Of a stretch of 64,000 nt of DNA, positions 42,071 through 51,592 are shown piece after piece. The position numbers and the translations under genes were made by a program. The stretch is from Gari tellinella (taxonomy: Eukaryota > Mollusca > Bivalvia > Cardiida > Psammobiidae), in contig OV277869.1 of the NCBI GenBank assembly GCA_922989275.2, positions 39,788,189-39,852,188 of the forward strand, read 5' to 3'. Within the stretch, counting starts at the first letter, position 1; the number at the start of each line of letters is the position of its first letter. Below the pieces are notes generated by a model that saw nothing but the letters and a program-made list of their open reading frames with translations, was not told the origin of the DNA and did not search any database.

Positions 42071-42599
42071 TATAGTGGAGAAGACGCCATTATTTCTCGT
42101 TTAACCCGGTCACTCCTAATGACGCCACAAAGCGCGTATGCAAACAGTTTGGGTCCTGATTAGACGCCGCGTCACGCGGCGTCTGATCAGGACCTTAACT
42201 GTTTGCGATGTAAACTGTTCGACTGACCCAAACTGTTCATCACTCTTATCGATAGTTATGAATTCATACAACCTTAAATCTCACTTTGAAACGTGTCTTG
42301 CAGACAACAATAATGTAGCAGACGACAATAAAGCGGTGAAGGGGTAAACATCTCTCGAATAATTTGATAATGAAAGGGTTAAACGCAACGAAATGCACTA
42401 AAATGGAGGAACTTACTATTGTTCAAATTTACTAATAATTTATTAGATTTATTATAATATTTGCGTCAAACAGTATTGAGCCTGATCAGATGCTGTTTTA
42501 CCCGGCGCCCGACATTGCTTCAAACCGTTTGCTATAAACTTTATTAAGTATATTGTGTAAAAGTATTTAATGGGACAGAGTAACGTCTTCTCTACTGTA
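42071..42599 (+). mobile_element. Family A MITE with nested C (in R copy 1)
   Basis: It runs from TATAGTGGAGAAGACGCC to GTCTTCTCTACTGTA. The CGTTTAAACG motif is split by C. The A core is CGCC/GGCG altered (TTTTACCCGGCGCCCGAC). Confidence 0.85.
42101..42382 (+). mobile_element. Family C MITE nested in A (in R copy 1)
   Basis: TTAACCCGGTCACTCCTAAT and GATAATGAAAGGGTTAA bound it with TTAA duplicated. The core is near-perfect (GGTCCTGATTAGACGCCGCG). A partial second right half-core (ACTGACCCAAACTGTTCATC) is present. Confidence 0.9.
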
Positions 42600-42603
42600 A
42601 TTT

Positions 42604-42838
42604 CCGGTGTAACGCAGTTGAATGACACATCCGTGCAATAGAACCCGAATCTTTAAACTACGTAGAGAAATGACCATATACCGTGAGGGGGTCATTCTAC
42701 AACGATTCGATGGGGTCCTTTTTTACGGTCTGGGGTCATTTTTCTACGTAGTAAACTGACCCATGTCACTGTTCTACGTAGTGACATGATCCATGGGTCA
42801 TTTTGGCAGGGATGGGTTATTCTACTGCGTTACACCGG
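42604..42838. mobile_element. Element L, copy 1 (235 bp, uninterrupted)
   Basis: CCGGTGTAACGCAGTTGAAT and its inverted partner TTCTACTGCGTTACACCGG form the ends. Inside are GGGTCATT and TTCTACGTAG words in both orientations. This copy is the empty-site reference for the A insertion in copy 2. Confidence 0.82.
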
Positions 42839-43194
42839 CTAAAATATATACTTACAATAGAGAAGACATTATTCTTTTAATCAAACATATTCGAAATGTA
42901 CTGAAATTAAAACAATTAAAATTCTTTTTTCTTAAAAAAAACCCAAAAAGGAAATCCGACATCTAAGCGACAGAACAGTTTGGCTTCTGATCAGACTCTA
43001 AACTGTTCACAAACAAGCAACAGTTTGTACAGATACGAACAATATCATTTGTAAATGGACATGACAAAGAAATATAATGTATACAATCACATTGCCGATT
43101 TATTTTATATGTATACATAATACCCAGCTGTAAAAACATGCAGATATTGAAATGATGTAAACATAAAGTTCAAATCTAATTTGAAGTTTAGTCG

Positions 43195-43270
43195 AGTCTG
43201 ATTAAGAAACAGTTTGCAGCCTGGTCAGACGCCGAGTAATTCGGCGTTTCCCCAGGTTTCAAAATGCTTG
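43195..43270. repeat. Isolated core I palindrome in R
   Basis: AACAGTTTGCAGCCTGGTCA with GACGCCGAGTAATTCGGCGT and CCAGGTTTCAAAATGCTTGC. The left A half at 42853 (TACAATAGAGAAGACATT) and a worn core near 42980 belong to other remnants. Confidence 0.7.
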
Positions 43271-43281
43271 CGATATACATG

Positions 43282-43520
43282 TAGAGAAAACGTTATTCTT
43301 TCCCGTTTAAACGCAAACGTTTGCAAACGCAAAGCACTAACACGTAGAATCTGAAAAGTGCAACTTTTGGACAATTCTGATAATTCATGTTAATCTTGGT
43401 GGCAAACAGTTTGTAGCCTGATCAGACGCCGGGTTATCCGGCGTCTGATCTTGCTCCAAACTGTTTGCACTGCAAATAACAGTTTTAGCGTAAACGCGTT
43501 TATTGGGAAAGAATAACGTT
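43282..43520 (+). mobile_element. Family A MITE lacking its terminal tips
   Basis: It begins TAGAGAAAACGTTATTC, without CAGTG, and ends GAATAACGTT, without TTCTCCACTG. Core and arms are otherwise young subfamily 2. It lies exactly at the edge of duplication R and is absent from copy 2. Confidence 0.88.
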
Positions 43521-43549
43521 AACCAGTTGATGAAAATGAGGACGGTTTA

Positions 43550-43832
43550 TTAACCCTTTATCTCATAGATCTAGACTGTTTCTAGTTTTGAAGACAGATA
43601 AGCAGTTAAAGCAGATTGAAAGTGAAGCAGACCGATTACTCCATATGCTCATATTTTTACACAATTAATGTATTCACCCAATTAAGAAAATAGTTCCAAC
43701 TTAATGAATATATACCGTCCGAAACATTTTTGATAATCTAGCAGATTGTACATGTAGCTTAAAGCAGATTGAACTCACGTTTAAGTGGCCACCTATCTTT
43801 AAGACTAGAACCAGGCTATGCAGTAAAGGGTT
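43550..43832. mobile_element. Chimeric family B MITE
   Basis: TTAACCCTTTATCTCATAGA and GCAGTAAAGGGTTAA bound it. Both ends carry the TTTCTAGTTTTGAA / GACTAGAACCAGGCTA type of sequence, so two left-type ends face each other. Core II is split and mostly lost. Confidence 0.82.
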
Positions 43833-43873
43833 AAAAGGTCGATAATGAAACGTACACACTAATCCTTAAATAT

Positions 43874-44248
43874 GTATACAGCGCTCCCTCTCTACAACGA
43901 CATCCAATGGGAGACACGGATAGTGTGTGTTGTTCGGAGGGAGTCGTTATAGGGAGGGAACATTTAGACTTTGCTTACATTTGCAAACAGCTTGAATCCA
44001 GACCAGACGCCGCGTAACACGGCGTCTGATCTGGATTCAAGCTGTTTGTCATTCGTCATTATATCTATTCTATCAAAATATCCATTTATATGTAACTTTG
44101 AAAACAACTGCAGACGACAAATTTAAGCAGACGGTATTGCAGTCATGAAAAGGTTTGACAAAAATCTTGTTTGGGGAACATCGGCAAGGGTCGTTGTAAA
44201 GAGGGAATCGTTGTTAGGAGGGCCGTTGTAGAGAGGGAGCGCTGTATA
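43874..44248. mobile_element. Family D MITE, best-preserved copy
   Basis: It runs from TACAGCGCTCCCTCTCTACA to GTAGAGAGGGAGCGCTGTA. The core I (GAATCCAGACCAGACGCCGC / GATCTGGATTCAAGCTG) is near-perfect. The arm has TGCAGACGACAAATTTAAGC and AGACGGTATTGCAG. The length is about 375 bp and there is no coding potential. Confidence 0.92.
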
Positions 44249-44339
44249 TCTATAATTTATTAAATTTGTATATATTTTTCATTTGAGATGACTAATTATA
44301 CTCTATTTTGACTAATTGTTGGTCTGACGCCATACTGTT

Positions 44340-44840
44340 TGCATTTGACATCCGTTTCACTACACAATTTGTTGAAAACAGACAAATTGTACATGTACAT
44401 GTACCCCTATATCCTTAACCTTTTCCATATAGAAAGTTTTCAGCGCTTAACCATTTCGTCGCCAAATGCTCATAAGGGCAACTTTGCAAACATTTTGGAT
44501 CTAGATCAGACGCCACACAACGAGGCGTCTGATCAGGATCAAAACTGTTTGGCGTTCATATCAATAATTTTTAATTCATACTACTTTAAATTTAACTTTA
44601 AAATATTCTTGCAGACGAACTATTTGAAGAAGACGGCAATATGGCAGGGAAGGGGTATAACACTGACTATTAATTTGGCACCGAAAGGGTTAAGACAAGT
44701 CCATACTTAAAGCAGCCTAAATAAAGCAGAAAGCTTCTTGAGAAGTTGTTTCCTTTACTTCCGGTCTGTTTTAAAGAACACACTTGTCAAGATGCAGAAT
44801 CACTTTATAATCAAAGCATAATAAATAATAAAATCATGAC
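44340..44840. mobile_element. Element K, copy 2, with nested C
   Basis: The same landmarks as copy 1 occur (CCGTTTCACTACACAATTTG, AAAGCAGAAAGCTTCTTGAG, CACACTTGTCAAGATGCAG). The TTAA that is empty in copy 1 carries a C element here, and the site of B in copy 1 is empty here. Confidence 0.75.
44447..44693 (+). mobile_element. Family C MITE nested in K
   Basis: It runs from TTAACCATTTCGTCGCC to GCACCGAAAGGGTTAA, with TTAA duplicated. The core is near-perfect (GGATCTAGATCAGACGCCAC / GATCAGGATC). It has the arm TTGCAGACGAACTATTTGAA. Confidence 0.9.
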
Positions 44841-44854
44841 AAGACCAAAGTTGC

Positions 44855-44975
44855 CATTTCTCCGAATTTCCTGAAATCTTCGGATTTTTGTAATTTCTCC
44901 GGTACGATTCCTAAAATCGCGCCTTAAATTTAGAAATTTTAGAATTTTAGAGCAACTTATGGAAGCTCTTCAAGA
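44855..44975. repeat. Repeat S, copy 1
   Basis: TTGCCATTTCTCCGAATTTC, TGAAATCTTCGGATTTTTGT, ACGATTCCTAAAATCGCGCC and AACTTATGGAAGCTCTTCAA recur at 61110-61410, where a core I-bearing segment splits the repeat. Confidence 0.7.
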
Positions 44976-45621
44976 TATCTCTATGAGGAATAAGTAACAA
45001 GAAATATCTTTAAAAAAGATATTCGGCGGAATGGTTGGTGAAATTCATGCTGTTGATGGGTGTGCAAAATTGTACGAAATTGGAGGTTTTCAAAGAATTG
45101 TAATATCTTGGATTGAAAAGCAAAAAATACACATTCAACGATATAGCATAACTCTGACTAAAAAACTATAAATGTACAGAAATGCAAAACATATCCTAGC
45201 TACTGGTAGGAGATCCTCAGATTAAATTATATTGTTCTGTATATCAAACTTCATTCATGTGGAGTTTCTTGAAACAAACTATAACTAGATAAACTGTGCA
45301 GGCCCATACAGAACAGTCTGTCCTGCTTTACAAGGTCTATAACACCTCACTCTTGTAAATAAATGATGAAACAACACAATTGTGTTTAACTCACTTGAGG
45401 CCATTTATTATATTGCTATCAATGTATGGTAAATTTGTACAAAATTAATAGTTAACAATTAAAATAAATTGGAAGTAAACCATTATTAAACAAAATACCT
45501 AGCTGCCACTGTCTATCTATAAATACACATCAGATTCTGCTAGCATATCTTAAAATAGAAGCTCAGTATTACATACTGGCTGTGTCTAATTTTACACTCA
45601 CATCAGTGCATAAACAGCTAG
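44976..45621. other. 650 bp without recognised element
   Basis: AT-rich, with no TIR, core, exon or RNA gene seen. Confidence 0.4.
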
Positions 45622-45629
45622 GCTACTGT

Positions 45630-45824
45630 TTCAGGGCTCCAGATAAGAGGGGAGTAAATTGAACAAATCTAACATTTTCTCACTCATTTCAGCACCAAAC
45701 CCTATGGTGTTACCACTCATTTTTATCGTCTCGAAGAGACAATTCATATGAGTTGGACACCATAGGGTTTAATGCACAAATACAGTTTTTAAGTTTTGAA
45801 ATAATTCTCTTATCTGGAGCCCTG
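45630..45824. mobile_element. Element M, probable hAT-type MITE
   Basis: CAGGGCTCCAGATAAGAG and CTCTTATCTGGAGCCCTG are perfect 18-bp inverted ends. GCTACTGT before and GCTACTAT after form an 8-bp target duplication with one mismatch. An inner inverted repeat (AACCCTATGGTGTTACCACT / GACACCATAGGGTTT) is present. CAGGG ends and 8-bp duplications are typical of hAT elements. Confidence 0.75.
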
Positions 45825-46254
45825 GCTACTATCCAATCAGACAAGTCAGTTTCAACAGGTGCTCTTAATTCTAAATTTCTGATCAAATATGATTGGTTCA
45901 AATGTTTGTCTAAATAGAAATGTGTGACTAAATAGATAACAGACAGCTCCGCCGAAAAACGTAAAACGGCGCTTCTAAAGGAAGAAAGTGAAAATGCAAC
46001 TCGACTGAGACCAGCGGTATTACTGTAGGCAACATCGGACATTCACGATAATACTTTGGAACACATTTAGTTGGATTCGATACTTTAAGATACGGAGCGG
46101 AACAGAACTACAGGTCATTAAAACGTTGCACTCAAGGAGACCATTAAGCTTCCTGCATGCACAAAACGAGCCCACTTATATTGAATGAACGAGGCAATAC
46201 TTGAGTAAGGAACGATTGCGTAATTGTCGCTAGCAGTGCATTCGCCTAGACCAA

Positions 46255-46743
46255 AACAGAGGAGAAGACGCCATTATTTCTCGTTTAACACTTTCACTCT
46301 CAATGACGTCACAAAAGCGCGTTTGCAAACAGCTTGGGTCCTGATCAGACGCCGCGTAACGCGGCGTCTGATCAGGAACCAAACTGTTTGACACTCTTAT
46401 AGATATTTATTTAGTCATACAAATTTAAATCTAACTTCGAAACGTGTCTTGCAGACAACAATAATGAAGCAGCCGACAATAAAGCGGTGAAGGAGTAAAA
46501 GTCTCCCGAACAATTTGATCATGAAAGGGTTAAACGCAACGAAATGCACTAAAATGGAGGAACTTACTATTTTTCAAATTTACTAATAATTTATTAGATT
46601 TATTATAATATTTGCGTCAAACAGTATTGAGCCTGATCAGATGCTTTTTTTCCCGGCGCCCGACCTTGCTTCAAACCGTTTGCAATAAACTTTATTAAGT
46701 ATAAAAGTATTTAATGAGAAAGAGAAACGTCTTCTCTACTGTA
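46255..46743 (+). mobile_element. Family A MITE with nested C (in R copy 2)
   Basis: The left end is AACAGAGGAGAAGACGCC and the right GTCTTCTCTACTGTA. It is the duplicate of 42071-42599 and carries C at the same base, so the nesting predates the duplication. Confidence 0.85.
46285..46533 (+). mobile_element. Family C MITE nested in A (in R copy 2)
   Basis: It runs from TTAACACTTTCACTCTCAAT to GATCATGAAAGGGTTAA. The core is near-perfect (GACGCCGCGTAACGCGGCGT). It lacks the extra half-core found in copy 1. Confidence 0.9.
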
Positions 46744-46748
46744 ATTGT

Positions 46749-47304
46749 CGGTGTAACGCAGTAGAATGACCCATCCGTGCAATAGGACCCGAATCTTTAA
46801 ACTACGTAGAGGAATGACCCCATACCGTGAGGGGGTCATTCTACAACGATTCGATGGGGTACTTTTTTACGGTCTGGGGTCATTTTTCTACGTACAGTAG
46901 AGAAAACGTTATTCTTTCCCAATAAACGCGTTTACGCTAAAACTGTTATTTGCAGTGCAAACATTTTGGAGCAAGATCAGACGCCGGGTAACCCGGCGTC
47001 TGATCAGGCTCCAAACTGTTTGCCACCAAGATTAACATGAATTATCAGAATTGTCCAAAAGTTGCACTTTTCTACGTTTTAGTGCTTTTCTTTTGAGTAC
47101 GTTTGCGTTTAAATGGGAAAGAATAACTGTATAAGACTTAGAACTGTCGGCTAAAGTGTGATTACCCTTCTATATCTGAGATGCACCTCATACATTATAT
47201 TAGTTTCTCCACTGTAGTAAACTGACCCTTGTCACTGTTCTACGTAGTGACATGATCCATTGGTCATTTTGGCAGGGATGGCTTATTCTACTGCGTTACA
47301 CCGG
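46749..47304. mobile_element. Element L, copy 2, interrupted by A
   Basis: CGGTGTAACGCAGTAGAATG and TTCTACTGCGTTACACCGG are the ends. An A element lies at the TA of CTACGTAGTAAACTG. Confidence 0.85.
46893..47216 (-). mobile_element. Family A MITE with a 79-bp foreign segment in its right arm
   Basis: It runs from TACAGTAGAGAAAACG to TTTCTCCACTGTA with TA duplicated. Between AAAGAATAAC and TTTCTCC lies a segment (TGTATAAGACTTAGAACTGT ... CACCTCATACATTATATTAG, 47127-47205) that also follows the A copy at 49104-49357. Confidence 0.92.
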
Positions 47305-47744
47305 CTAAAATATATACTTACAATAGAGAAGACATTATACTTTAATCAAACATATTCGAAATGTACTGAAATTAAAACAATTAAACTTCTTTTTTCTTAA
47401 AAAAAAAACAAAAAGAAATCCGACATCTAAGCGACAGGATAGTTTGGCTTCTGATCAGGCTCTAAACTGTTCACAAACAAGCAACAGTTTGTACAGATAC
47501 GAACAAGATCATTTGTAAATCGACATAGCAAAGCAATATAATGTAAACAATCACATTGCCGATTTATTTTATGTGTATACCTAATACCCAACTGTAAAAA
47601 CATGCAGATATTGAAATGATGTAAAAATAAAGTTCAAATCTAATTTGAAGTTTAGTCGAATCTGATTAAGAAACAGTTTGCAGTCTGGTATGACTCCGAG
47701 TAATTCGGCGTTTTACCAGGTTTCAAAATGTTTGCGATATACAT

Positions 47745-48253
47745 ATTTTCTTAGATTACAAGCGCTATTTATATAGTACTATCTATAGCGTGACATCCGC
47801 TGTACAGTGTAATCAATAAACACACTTTTTAATGAATAGAATATTGTTATAATCGTGTTTAAGAAACCATTTAGTTAGAGTCAATACTTTTAGGATTATG
47901 GGGCGCTCCAGACTTGCCCATCAAAACATTGCATAGGAGAGCATTACGCAACCTTCATGGGTGGAACGGGACCACTTATATTCAATGAAGCAATATTAGA
48001 GACCGTAATAGTTCCCAACAGTGCATGCAACTGCCATCAGAACTGCCAGTGTAATGACGAAAAGTGCCCACCCCCTCAGAATTGTGACCCCGGGACATTT
48101 TAGAAAACTATCACTCCGGTCAGAATATTACACACAATCAAGTCCCAGGGACAGCTTTCTACGTCAAAAAATGCCACACATTTCGTCATTACACCTGACA
48201 AATGTCTGATGATATAGAGTAAAAACGTATTGGTAAATTGCCTTTTATTTTGA
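47745..48253. other. Stretch with a distant relative of duplication R
   Basis: Bases 47880-48035 resemble the beginning of R. The shared part reads as similar peptides in one frame (IKTLHSRRPLNFLHAQNSPL in R copy 1, IKTLHRRALRNLHGWNG here), with stops and frameshifts. This may be a decayed coding segment of unknown origin. Confidence 0.4.
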
Positions 48254-48828
48254 TACTGTGGTAAATACGCTATTCCTACCCACTCTACGCGTTTCTTACG
48301 CGTTCGTTAACCGTTCACTATATATGCATTTATTATCCGTTTCGTTAAACGGCTTTCCTAGCCGTTTCTTTACGCGTTTATTTACGCGTTTAAAAGAGCC
48401 CGGATGAAAGGGTCATCACTTAGCCGACGGACCCCTTAGCTTCAGCGGTTTACACATCCATTTTATGACATGTGTATTACAGAACACTAGGTGGTACATT
48501 GTATCGCCGATAACATTGCTATCTTAAATTGGCAATACACTGTTAATCCCCCGAAATCTGAGTGGCATATGTATAGGCGGGTTACATAAATAGATTGGTT
48601 ACAGGCGGTGGTCAGTGCCTGTCGATACGATCCGAAATCTCCGCGTGAAACGGATACCTGAAGCACCAATCGCAGCATCTCTGGTATAATCGTGTATTAA
48701 CGCGTTTAAACGGGTTAAGATCGTTAGGCGTTAACAGTTCGTTAAGCGTTCGTTAACCGTTCACTTTATGCGTTTCTTACGCATATATTAACGCGTAAAT
48801 GGGTAGGAATAGCGTATTTACCACTGTA
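48254..48828. mobile_element. Family F element, copy 2 (575 bp)
   Basis: It runs from TACTGTGGTAAATACG to TATTTACCACTGTA with TA ends. It is collinear with copy 1. The minus frame (48487-48678) of copy 1 is shortened by a stop. Confidence 0.9.
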
Positions 48829-48982
48829 TGCATCACGTATACTTTGATGGAAAGAACCGAATCTAATTTGTTAATATTAAACAGATTGTATTATGCTTGT
48901 GTGATTTATGTAAATTAATTGAGCTTTAAAGGATCATTTAAAAACAAACTATATTATGATAAATATTTGGTTGACATAAACA

Positions 48983-49055
48983 TACAGTGCTCCACGCTAC
49001 AAGGACCCTCCGAACAACTATTCACTCCTTACAACAATATTTGCCGCTGGTCCCC
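48983..49055. repeat. Family D left-end fragment
   Basis: TACAGTGCTCCACGCTACAA, CCTCCGAACAACTATTCACT and CCTTACAACAATATTTGCCG match the D left arm, then the similarity ends. Confidence 0.65.
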
Positions 49056-49103
49056 AAATTATGTCTAGGATTGCATTTGCAAAGTGTCGCAAGAATTGCA
49101 CGG

Positions 49104-49357
49104 TACAGCGGGGAAGACATTATCCTTACCCAATAAACAGGTTTACGCTAAAACTATTATTTCCGTTGCAAACAGTTCGGAGCCTGATCAGATGCCGGGT
49201 AACCCGGCATCTGATCAGGCTTCAAATTGTTTGCCACTCAGATTAAAATCAATGGTTAAAAATTTATGAACGAGTATGTAATTTTCTACATTTTAGTGTA
49301 TAGCGTTTGCGTTTCGTATGCGTTTAAACGGGAAAGAATTACGTCTTCGCAACTGTA
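49104..49357 (-). mobile_element. Family A MITE, near-complete, old subfamily
   Basis: It runs from TACAGCGGGGAAGACATTAT to GTCTTCGCAACTGTA. The core is an almost perfect palindrome with the matched variant GATGCCGGGTAACCCGGCAT. Its right flank (TATAAAACTTAGAACTGCCG) is the source-like sequence found inside the A copy at 46893. Confidence 0.9.
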
Positions 49358-49562
49358 TAAAACTTAGAACTGCCGGCTAAAGTGTGATTACCCTTCTATA
49401 TTTGAGATGCACCTCATACATTATATTATCGATGGTCCTATTTTGGCAGATTACAAGAGTGAGATGGTGCATTTATCATGTTCCTTGCAGCAATTGAAGT
49501 GTTTTTAAGTTGCCATATTCCTAGCTCGAAACATGCTTGTAATACCAATTACACTAGAGTGG

Positions 49563-49813
49563 TACAGTGGAGAAAACTTTATTCTTTCCCGTTTAAGCGC
49601 AAACGAAACTAAAACGTATGGCAGTAAGATGTAGAAAATAACAACGTTTTGACACTTCTCATGACTTATTTTAAGCTGAGTGGCAAACAGTTTGGAGCCT
49701 GATCAGACGCCGGGTTACCCGGCGTCTGATCTGGTTCCAAACTGTTTGCAATGGTGATAATAGTTTAAGTGTAAACGCGTTTATTGGGAAATAATGTCGT
49801 CTTCTCCACTGTA
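49563..49813 (+). mobile_element. Family A MITE, near-complete
   Basis: It runs from TACAGTGGAGAAAACTTT to TCGTCTTCTCCACTGTA. The left arm is of the old AACGAAACTAAAACG type. The core is near-perfect. Confidence 0.92.
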
Positions 49814-49827
49814 TACATGTACGTGTG

Positions 49828-49877
49828 TACAGTGGACAAGGCGTTTTACCGTGGGGAAGACGTTACATGTATTTTTT
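49828..49877 (+). repeat. Two solo family A left tips
   Basis: TACAGTGGACAAGGCG and TACCGTGGGGAAGACG lie in tandem just before the next A copy, without arms. Confidence 0.7.
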
Positions 49878-50128
49878 ACAGTGGAGAAAATCTGTTATTC
49901 TTTCCCGTTTAAACGCAAACGTACGCAAACGCAAAGCACTAAAACGTAGAAAAGAACAACTGTTGGACAATTCTGATAATTCTTGTTTATCTTGATGGCA
50001 AACAGTTTGGAGCCTGGTCAGACGCCGGGTTACCCGGCGTCTGATCTAGCTCCAAACTGTTTGCACTGCAAATAATAGTTTTAGCGTAAACGCATTTATT
50101 GGGAAAGAATAACAGATTCTCCACTGTA
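49877..50128 (+). mobile_element. Family A MITE, near-complete, young
   Basis: It runs from TACAGTGGAGAAAATCTG (one extra A) to AACAGATTCTCCACTGTA. The core has GGTCAGACGCCGGG on the left. Confidence 0.92.
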
Positions 50129-50145
50129 TGCTAGACCAAATAGTC

Positions 50146-50330
50146 CCTTTTCAAACAGTTTTGAGAAAGATCAGACGCCTCTGATAAGGTTTCAGACTAA
50201 CTGTTTGCCTTTCAGATTAAAATAAATCGTATGACATGAAAGAAAATAGAATTCTTTCTCTACTTTATCGCACTGTACATGTATTTGCATTTTGTGCTTT
50301 TGAGCGGGGAAAATAACGTCTTCTCAATAG
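50146..50330 (-). repeat. Family A right part, degenerate
   Basis: TTTCAAACAGTTTTGAGAAA and GATCAGACGCCTCTGATAAG are a collapsed core. The right arm ends ACGTCTTCTCAATAG. A further core remnant lies at 50560-50635. Confidence 0.55.
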
Positions 50331-51014
50331 AAACTACTTTAGCATAAACCGGTTAAATGGAAAAAAAATATATCTTTGAAATAATTCATTATGCTTGTAA
50401 ATCTATATTTTGAGTATCGTTTTAATCCAAACACAGCACGACAATTAACTTACATTTTGACGGTTTGGTCTCTCTTGTGTTTAGAAGAAAATGATGCTCA
50501 AAATATGGAGAACAATAAGGTCTTCTCCACTGAATTCCGAGACTATATATCCATTGCCAACAGAGTCTGATCAGACGCCACGTTACTGGGCGTCTTTAAC
50601 GTATTTCGGTGTTTTATCGATCTCAAGACCCTTTGCCACTTTGATAAAATACCAAAACAACATGAATTTGCAAACATCGTTTTACATTTTATTGCCTTTA
50701 ACTTTAGGTATAGTTAAAAATACTTCATTAAGAAGCACGATTATATACAAAATACGTTTATACGAAACACGTTCTACATGTACAGTATCCACTCTGCCAA
50801 GACCTAAAAGGCAGGTCGGTTTTTTTATCACATGCGCTGCTTCCAACGATTGAGATAAGCCGGATTCATCTTCCTGAATTAATCCTCATCTCATTTCATC
50901 ATCCCTGATCATTCATCGACGCTATATGTCCTATTTTATGTCGCAGTGCCGTACATTAAAACCCAACTCATCCATCCATCTACATTTACACTCAATTCAG
51001 TATTAAGTGCAGGC

Positions 51015-51410
51015 TCCTTGACCCTTCCACTATCAAGGCTAACACTCGCGGCATTTGCAAACAGTTTTGATACTGCTCTGACGCTGCGTAACGAGTAGTC
51101 CAATCAGGATTCGAACTGTGCGATACTCATACATATTCTTAAGTAATAAATGCATACAAATTCGAACTTATGAGTTAAAGCAGAATAATAATGAATATTT
51201 GCAGACGTAAGCGCGTTAGCAAACAGTTTGGATCCTGAGCAGACGTCGCGTAACGCGGCGTCTGATCTGGATGCAAACTCTTTGTCACTGGTATCGCAAT
51301 TGTGTCGGTCAAACTGTCTTAAATTAACTTTGCAACAATATTGCAGACAACAAAATTAAAGCAGACGATACTAAAACGGTGAAGTGGTAAAAATCTCACG
51401 AAAAGAGTTT
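51015..51410 (+). mobile_element. Two family C copies in tandem
   Basis: The first (51015-51200) has TTGACCCTTCCACTATCAAG and a worn core. The second (51205-51410) has a near-perfect core (GGATCCTGAGCAGACGTCGC / GATCTGGATGCAAAC), TTGCAGACAACAAAATTAAA, GCAGACGATAC and GGTGAAGTGGTAAA. Confidence 0.7.
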
Positions 51411-51592
51411 TAATGGTTTATAGTAATGCTGGTAGTATGCACTAACAAGTACGTGTGTATTTCTTCATTGAAATTAAGTTGTCTTGTTTTATGTATGCGG
51501 GAAACTTAACTAACCTTCTATTTGCTATGTAATTATGTTTGCGCATTTGTCGTAGGAAATTATTAAATAAATCGATTTCAAGATGTTTTCTT

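Larger units (their letters stand above)
41803..43280. repeat. Segmental duplication R, copy 1
   Basis: The block comprises a 260-bp unidentified segment, an A copy with nested C, element L and worn A and core fragments. It recurs in the same order at 45981-47744. It ends GTTTGCGATATACAT-like in both copies. Confidence 0.92.
45981..47744. repeat. Segmental duplication R, copy 2
   Basis: It is collinear with 41803-43280 at roughly 90% or more by eye, with one extra A element in L. A third, very degenerate relative of its first 260 bp lies at 47880-48035 (CATCAAAACATTGCATAGGA, CCACTTATATTCAATGAAGC). Confidence 0.92.

Noticed and set aside
48021..48209. Proline- and histidine-rich 62-codon frame near the R relative
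   Set aside because: No domain or repeat periodicity. It overlaps only partly with the peptide-like similarity to duplication R and is in another frame.
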